From NCBI GenBank assembly GCA_039621445.1, contig CP154956.1:61936362-62000361 (forward strand): a stretch of DNA of 64,000 nucleotides. Reading direction: 5' to 3'. The translations under genes were made by a program, and so were the position numbers. The notes beneath the pieces were generated by a model. That model was not told the DNA's origin. It did not search any database and saw only the letters and a list, made by a program, of their open reading frames with translations. The stretch is from Euglena gracilis (Eukaryota; Euglenida; Euglenophyceae; Euglenales). Of the stretch, positions 58,140-64,000 are shown piece by piece (position 1 is the stretch's first letter; each line of letters begins with the position of its first letter).

Positions 58140-58560
58140 GTTTTGTTCATTCCCATCCAGGGATGGCCACTGGTTTTTCTTCTTTTGGGGGGGGGGGTTC
58201 ACCGGCCGGCAGTGTCGTCCTTGTCCATGGCGGGTATGCCAAGTCATGGACGTGTATGTCAGCCGCGGCTTCAACTTGTGGGTGTGACGCCAGGCCGTGG
58301 TCACCAATGCCGCGTTGGCCGCATTGGAACAGGTTGCGCCGGGCATGGAGGGTGGTGTGGAGACCAATCTCGCAGTTGCAGATGCTGTGGAAGGGGGTAA
58401 TCCTAATGAGAGCGTGCTTGTTGTGTGACCATCCCTTCGGCGCGGTTGCCATCGACGTGTTTAGAAGGGGGGCAAACACGTTGATGTTCCCACAGCCACA
58501 CTTGGCAACACACAACATGCCTTGCTGCCGGTTGCACTTTCTGTGCGTGAGCAATCATCG
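58140..58560 (-). other. Open frame of about 135 codons, Cys/His-rich, unrecognised
   Basis: A minus-strand frame runs CVAKCGCGNINVFAPL, then FHSICNCEIGLHTTLHARRN and LFQCGQRGIGDHG. The opposite strand is also partly open (VVTNAALAALEQVAPG). A second minus frame just below (about 58,060-58,150) reads ASKLVKHMSVAMGSIEVH. It sits between two copies of a tandem palindromic repeat (56.87-57.03 and 58.63-59.04 kb), so it may belong to a transposon, but nothing in it matches a family I know. Confidence 0.25.
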
Positions 58561-58629
58561 TTGCATTAGTGGGGGCAAATGCAATGATGTTCCCAAGCGG
58601 GGTAGATTTGGCCTGGGGGGGGGTGCATG

Positions 58630-59045
58630 GCGGTAGACTAGGGGGGGGGGGGGGAGTGGGTAGTCGGCCGACTAGTCGGCCGACTAATTGGTCGGTAGCC
58701 AGTTGGCGAGACGGGGTGGGTACCACCACCCCCCCCCTAATTGACCCCCCCCCCCCTAATTGACCGATCGCTCCGGGGAAAATTTTTTCGACCCCCCCCC
58801 TAATTGACTACCCGGGGGGATTCCGTGCTGATGCACCCCCTAATTGGTACCCCCCCCCCTAATTGACGGTACCCCCCCTAATTGACCCCCCCCCCTAATT
58901 GACCAAAAGGGGGGTCCCGTGGAGAGGTCCCACGGTCAATTAGGGGGGGGGGGGTGGTAGTCGGCCGACTACCCACTCTAATGAAATAACGGGTCAAAAC
59001 CGCCGACTTTTATGCCCCCCCATGAAGATAATTTTATGCAAACTA
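58630..59045. repeat. GTCGGCCGACTA and CCCCCTAATTGAC palindromic cluster, right copy
   Basis: GTAGTCGGCCGACTAGTCGG; at least five CCCCCCCTAATTGAC units and the inverse GGTCAATTAGGGGGGG; then AACGGGTCAAAACCGCCGAC. Confidence 0.75.
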
Positions 59046-59992
59046 GTCGGTGGTCATAAAAATGGTCTGTGGCGGGCCCAAATCACCCGGAAATGGCCCG
59101 GATGGGTCCAAATAAGTGCCTTACACCCGCCGTGCCTAGTCGCCCTTGTATGCGCATATGAACACGCAACAGCCCGTCATTTCTCATTTGCAATTTCTTC
59201 TGTTTTTAGAATATAAATGGCACAAAAAAGCCTTCTGCTTTTATGGACCCCGAGCCAAAAAAAAAACAACTAAAAACAAACACACCACCACAACTACGCC
59301 CACCACCCGTCACTTTTGCAAAATGGTTTTCAATTTCAAAAAAGCAAGCAAAAATACTAAAATGGGTAAGCTGAGCAAGTTCTTGCACCTCCATGGATGA
59401 GGCATGAGGCAAGCACCACGACGATCCCTTCCCCATGCCGATGAGCCATCTTGGCAACAAGAACAAACGAAAGCTTTGTCTTCATGTCCTGTAAGGAAGG
59501 GTGGCATTCATTACTTACCCCTTTAGCAGGGCTTTTTTGACACCCCAAAGTGACCCCCCTAAGTGGCCCTCTGGGTCCTTTCCAGGACAAAAGAGGGGGT
59601 TGTTGCACCCGGAGATCCAGAAGGAGATCTTGCACATGTTTTGTTCTATGACAAAAGTTGATGCATTTTGCTTTGCCATACTCTTTTTTGTTCATTCGTT
59701 CATGAGTTCATGACCTAGGAGGTGAAGAAGTCGGATCCCTTGCCTCACCACGATGGGCGATTTTTTTGCTGGTTATGTTCGTGATGTTCCTAATTCATGA
59801 GACATCAAAACCTCATCTAATCTCTTCATGTTTCGCATCAATTTTTCCGTTCTTTTCAAGCATACATGGGAGCTTTGACTCAGCTCAACTCAACTCATGG
59901 AAGCTTCGAGGGAAAAAAGTGTAAAGTGGATGCACATTTGTGAAAACCTATCCATTCTCTAATTTGTGATGAAGAAAGCACAACAAGGTGCA
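59046..59992. other. No gene found
   Basis: Unique-looking sequence with AT-rich tracts; short frames only. Confidence 0.5.
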
Positions 59993-60065
59993 CGCCCTAG
60001 GTTGGGATCGAACCAACGACCTTGCGGTTAACGGCCGCACGCTCTGCCGATTGAGCTACCAAGGC
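59993..60065 (-). tRNA. tRNA-Asn (anticodon GTT), variant with C33
   Basis: A 73-nt cloverleaf: acceptor GCCTTGG pairs with CTAGGGC, D arm GCTC/GAGC, anticodon stem TGCGG/CCGCA, T arm GTTGG/CCAAC with TTCGATC loop. The loop is CCGTTAA, so position 33 is C instead of the near-universal U. There is no T-run terminator within about 50 nt downstream. Likely a degraded copy of its divergent partner. Confidence 0.85.
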
Positions 60066-60144
60066 CCCGAGAAAGCACGGGGCATCGAAATTTTTGTTTT
60101 GAATTTCGTCAATTAAATCCCATTCTTCCAGATAATCACACGTG

Positions 60145-60217
60145 GCCTTGGTAGCTCAATCGGCAGAGCGTGCGGCTGTTAACCGCAAGGTCGTTGGTTC
60201 GATCCCAACCTAGGGCG
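60145..60217 (+). tRNA. tRNA-Asn (anticodon GTT)
   Basis: Same cloverleaf as the minus-strand copy but with the normal loop CTGTTAA (U33). Intact internal A and B boxes (TAGCTCAATCGG, GGTTCGATCCC) and a T8 run about 12 nt downstream that fits a Pol III terminator. The copies are head to head, 79 bp apart. Confidence 0.95.
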
Positions 60218-60229
60218 TCGTTTTCGTTT

Positions 60230-60237
60230 TTTTTGAT
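60230..60237 (+). terminator. Pol III T-run terminator of tRNA-Asn
   Basis: A run of eight T follows the plus-strand tRNA-Asn (a shorter TTTT starts at 60,224). Confidence 0.6.
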
Positions 60238-60239
60238 TT

Positions 60240-61340
60240 TTGTTTCATTTCCCGCAGTCTTGTCGTCTGGGCAATGAACACGGTGCTTCTTGGTTGGGCA
60301 CATCCTAATTCAATTGTGCAGCAACTCCTAACTGAAGCATGTGCGTCTGCAAATGGCACCCCTCAACACGCCCGGGCTCTCCCTGTTCAAACAAATTAAC
60401 GCAGGTCATCACTGTACATTCCCCCACAACGCGGCAACGGCACTCCACCACACCTCATCAATGAAGAATCCAAAACCACCTACAATGTGCCAACGTGGCA
60501 CCCAAAGCTTGCAAGCCTGCACCGTTGGACCCCGAAATGGCCACTCTGAGCGGGGACACTTTGAGGGGGGGGGGGTCAAATTGGCCGAAGGCCAAAAGCG
60601 TCGAAGGAAAATGGCCACTTTTAGAGGGGGAAAACCAGAATTTGCAAAAGTTTTTGGCCACTTTGGGGGGGGACACTTTGGGGGTGAGGGTACCGGGAAG
60701 CCACACCCTGCACTTTGTTTGCAAAATCAAAATCATTTTTATTCTGCCAAACGGCAAGATAGTGGAGGGTGCCTCCCATTTTTTAACCCCCGGTGGTGCT
60801 ACCCCCGTGACTGACCCCTATGTGACTCCCCGTGACCCCCCGCACCACCCCCTTGTAAACCTCCCCTCCGGCCGATCAATGAAACCTTAACTTACAAACC
60901 CCCCCATGGGGAAGAAAAATTAAAGCCGCCGGGTCCGATTTTATCAGGCCGCAAACCACCCAAAACTAATTTTTGGCAACTTTTTGAGACCCACCATCAT
61001 GAAAAATGCCATTTTCGACCAAATTTGCCAAAAATTGCCAATTGCGAGGGAGGGTTTCGGTTGTCATTTTGGGGTTCGGATCTTCACCAGCAATTCCTTT
61101 ACCTATAAGCCCCCCCTTCAAATGACCAACCAAACCTGATCCTATAAACCCCGGGGTTTTTAAAAAAAAAAGTGGGGGTTTACTAAAATAAAACCCCTCT
61201 TGTTTTTCTGTTGGGTTTTGATACCTCCCGGAGTGTCCACTTTGGGTTCCTGTAGTGCCTAGAGGGTAGTCACTTAGGGGGGGGGAGGAAGGAAGAGTCA
61301 TTCAGCGTACAACAAAGGCTAGGGAGGTTAGGCAGTACGG
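60240..61340. other. No gene found
   Basis: GGCCACTTTGGGGGGGACAC-like direct repeats at 60,530-60,690 and C-rich palindromic fragments; no convincing exon. Confidence 0.5.
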
Positions 61341-61344
61341 GGGG

Positions 61345-61660
61345 GGGGCTGCGGACCCCCCGGTGAACTTCACCAGTGAACGTTCACCGGGGGGGGGGAG
61401 GGGGGGGGGTTTCGGCGGTGAAGTTCACCGGTGAAGTTCACCGGTGAAGTTCACCGGTGAACTTCACCGTTTTGTCGGTTGGGGGTGAAATTTTCATGGG
61501 TGAAATTTTGCTCCTTTCCTCTCAAAATGGTCATTTTGAGGTTGATGCTGGAATTTCATCGAAATTTCCGAAAGCTTGCCCAAATGTCATTTTTTGGCCA
61601 TTTTGGGCCAAAAAGTGCTCTCTTGGTGAACTTCACCGGTGAAGGGGGGTTGGTACACCC
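61345..61660. repeat. GTGAAGTTCACCG palindromic array
   Basis: At least six alternating GTGAAGTTCACCG/CGGTGAACTTCAC units, recurring at 61,905. Confidence 0.75.
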
Positions 61661-61920
61661 CTCCCCCCCCCTCTCCGAGGGCCTCGCCACGCCATTTACC
61701 CCCCCCTCCCCCCCTAGCCGGACCCCCTCGCCACGCCACCGGCGATTTTTTGAAGGAAAATTTTGTTTGCGACCATGGTACACCCCTCCCCCCCCCTGGT
61801 CGCCGCCCCCCTCGCCACGCCATTTACCCCCCCCCCCTATTCGGACCCCCTCGCCAACCCCCCGAAGTTCACGGATGGGTTAGGCAGAGGGGGGGACCCC
61901 CCGGTGAACTTTCTACACAC

Positions 61921-62030
61921 AAATTGTGGCTGAGCCCAGATTTCAGCCTGAAAACGTGTTCAGGGGGCCCCCTTCGGGACCCCTTGGCTGAACACGTTTT
62001 CAGGCTGAAATCTGGGCTCAACCACAATTT
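61921..62030. repeat. Long hairpin, 43-bp arms, 24-nt loop
   Basis: Arms 61921-61963 and 61988-62030 differ at one position; arm contains CAGCCTGAAAACGTGTTCAG. Confidence 0.95.
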
Positions 62031-62844
62031 GTTTAAAAACGTGTTCAGAACCCGCCAAATGCGTGCAGATGCCTTAATGGAAAACTTGTCATTGCCACAG
62101 ATGCCCTCATTGAAAACGTGTCACCCCCCCCTTTTTCCGTCCTCATCCCTGTATTAACTCTCAGTGCGCCCAGGGTTGACGTTTTTTTGTTTTTTTTAAA
62201 AAAAAGAAAAAAAGATGTTTTTTTAAAAACAAACGCAAAAAAACATGTTTTTTTTTGAAAAAGCAAAAATTGACCTTTTTCCTTGCGAAATGGCCATTTT
62301 TTGAGGAAAAAGTTCTAAAGTCATATTTTTGGTCATCAAAGTAACGTTTTTTTTTTAATTTTTCCAGACCCTTCATCCAAAAATACTAAAATGATGGTTC
62401 ATGTGAAAGCCATCACCCTTTACGGACTGCGAAGCTGCAGAGATGAAAAATGACCATTTCCCTGAAAAAAAAAACGTTCAAAATTTTTTTCACCCAAACC
62501 CTCCATGACGTTTTTTTCATATTTTAAAAAAACATGTTTTTTTGTTTCAAAAAAAACTAGCCGTCAACTTTGAGTGCGCCTTTGAAAAAAAGGATGAAGC
62601 GCAGCAGCAAGTCTCAAACCCTGACGTGAAGAAAGAGGCTGAATCAATCGGGTACTAAACATATGTTTTTTTCTGTTCCTCCGCTCATCCATAATAGATT
62701 GATGACTACGAAACTTGATGAAACTCGATGAAACGAAAGTGATGACCGCGGAACGTTGCACGGTGGTCAACTTGGGCAAATTTTTGCGCCCCGCCAAGTG
62801 AGAAACACTCGGTCGAAAATCAGGACCTGACCGATGTTCCGTCT

Positions 62845-63137
62845 GTGTTTCCTACCGCCGAGCAACGTTCCGCTCCTGCGGTCAGCAGCTCCGTTCCCTC
62901 CCCTAACCAACCCCCTGTCCCTCGTGCTGTGTCCCGACTGCCTACAAAACAGGAGAAATGTGGTTCTTGTGGTGTTGCCATACCCAAAAATCCGGCCAGC
63001 CCAAAAATCCAAATTGTGTGGAGCTGAACAAAGTTGTGTGTGACGCCTGCGGTTTCGCATATCATTTTCATTGTCAAGATTTGCGGCGGCCACCAAAGTA
63101 TGGCTCTTTTGTGTGCAAAGCGTGTCGTGTTCCGTGA
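62845..63137 (+). pseudogene. Broken PHD-finger ORF, probably retroelement-derived
   Basis: A Pro/Ser-rich stretch leads into KCGSCG, the frame stops at 63,027, and the next frame continues NCVELNKVVCDACG, FAYHFHCQD and FVCKACRVP before a stop at 63,135-63,137. Together these supply the C4HC3 ligands of a PHD finger (CxxC, CxxC, HxxC, CxxC). One frame change separates the first CxxC from the rest, and no ATG is obvious. PHD fingers at this position are known in ORF1 of some non-LTR retrotransposons; no reverse transcriptase was seen nearby. The reading could also be a spliced exon pair. Confidence 0.55.
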
Positions 63138-63289
63138 TGTCCGCCACTCCGTGTCGTTGTGCTCCAAGGCAACCTAGCCTTCTGTCGTGTTGTAGAGTGC
63201 CCCCGACCCGCCTCACTTGTTGAGGACCACCCGGCCTCGCAACCGCCCGCCGATTTTTCATGACAGCGTTTTTTGCTTCTTGCTCGGGG

Positions 63290-63400
63290 TTGCCACAAAT
63301 GCCCTAATGGAAAACGTGCCTGACCACAGATGCCTTAATGGAAAACGTGTCATTGCCACAGATGCCCTCATTGAAAACGTGCCTAACCACAGATGCCTTA
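63290..63400 (+). repeat. Tandem 31-bp repeat
   Basis: Units CCACAGATGCCTTAATGGAA and CCACAGATGCCCTCATTGAA alternate; the same units are at 62,065-62,125 and 63,575-63,630. Confidence 0.85.
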
Positions 63401-63734
63401 CCACCCCTACCCCCCCCCCCCCCCCCCCGTTATTGTCCCCCCCCCTTTATTGTCCCTGGGCCCCAGCCGACGGGGGGTTTTTTTGGCCCGGCCAATGAAA
63501 TTCCTTTGGTACCCCTTTATTGTCCCCCCCCCTTTATTGTCCAGGTCGGTGGGACAATAAAGGGGGGGGGTGGTAATGGAAAACGTGTCATTGCCACAAA
63601 TGCCCTCATTGAAAATGTGTTCATGACCACGAATTTCAGGGCAGGCATTTGGCGGGCTGAACACGTTTTTTGATACGAAAACTGTGTCCAAAACGCCGGT
63701 TCGGGCGTGAAGCCGTGTTCCAGAACGCCGGTTC

Positions 63735-63841
63735 GTTCTGGACACAGTTGTTGAAACCGTGGATTAGGGGCTCTGGCTTCACGCCCGAACCGGCGTTCTG
63801 GACACAGTTGTTGAAACCGTGGATTAGGGGCTCTGGCTTCA
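63735..63841 (+). repeat. Direct repeat of ~47 bp, two copies
   Basis: TGGACACAGTTGTTGAAACC then GTGGATTAGGGGCTCTGGC occurs at about 63,738 and 63,798, each beside a CGCCGGTTCG motif. Confidence 0.9.
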
Positions 63842-64000
63842 AATTTTCCAAAAATGCGATGTTGATGAATGTTGATGACCACGAATTTCAGGGCAGGCAT
63901 TTGGCGGGCTGAACACGTTTTTTTAAAAAAGTCGAAAATTTCAAATTTTTGCAAAGAATTGCAAAAATGGCCAAAAAATGCGAAAATTTTGGAAAATCAC

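Larger units (their letters stand above)
62036..63670. mobile_element. Candidate element bounded by inverted AACGTGTTCAG / CTGAACACGTT
   Basis: Left AACGTGTTCAGAACCCGCCA and right TTTGGCGGGCTGAACACGTT are inverted. Inside both ends lie ~31-bp units (CAGATGCCTTAATGGAAAAC, CAGATGCCCTCATTGAAAAC). The broken PHD ORF is in the middle. A second right end lies at 63,871-63,922. Confidence 0.5.

Noticed and set aside
61345-61660. CRISPR-like spacing of GTGAAGTTCACCG
   Set aside because: Units abut or are irregular, no unique spacers, eukaryotic context.

Overview
The window is nuclear DNA of a unicellular or algal-type eukaryote; the lineage cannot be fixed from sequence alone. Genes are split by canonical GT-AG introns of a few hundred bases to over 3 kb. 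Exons are short (23 to about 800 nt). There are two divergent tRNA-Asn genes. Non-coding DNA is crowded with short inverted-repeat elements and G or C homopolymer runs (over 30 G near 57,560). The one gene that can be named, NIP7, is complete and splices to a protein of normal length.

Layout. 1-2,698: repeats only. 2,699-7,086 (-): NIP7, ribosome biogenesis, five exons. 10,784-18,081 (-): an eight-exon coiled-coil/Pro-Ala-rich protein of about 411 aa (gene D). 20,277-22,690 (-): Ala/Lys/Pro-rich exons (gene C). 24,373-31,862 (-): a low-complexity Lys/Glu/Ala-rich then acidic Pro/Glu-rich protein (gene B). 32,344-43,048 (-): a long coiled-coil protein of about 12 exons (gene A). 45,818-55,740 (-): three tandem FYVE-type zinc fingers with probable upstream coiled-coil exons (gene F). 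44,118-46,623 (+): an antisense gene H with a 23-nt micro-exon, interleaved with gene F. 55.8-64 kb: tandem repeats, long hairpins, the tRNA pair and a broken PHD-finger ORF. Almost all genes lie on the minus strand.

Genes were assembled by hand from splice sites plus reading-phase agreement between neighbouring exons; exact ends remain predictions unless stated. No operons exist. Possible functional links: gene F points to PI3P/endosomal membranes, and A and D look like scaffold or cytoskeletal proteins, but only NIP7 has a secure function.

Mobile and repeat content dominates. There are about fifteen copies of one ~300-bp MITE (ends AGGGCGGTCCTTAAG). A 703-bp MITE has a 4-bp TTGA duplication that lets the empty site be read. 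Several unrelated palindromic families share a design in which an A/T-rich 8-12-mer abuts a C or G run. There are also perfect long hairpins with arms of 43 to 59 bp.
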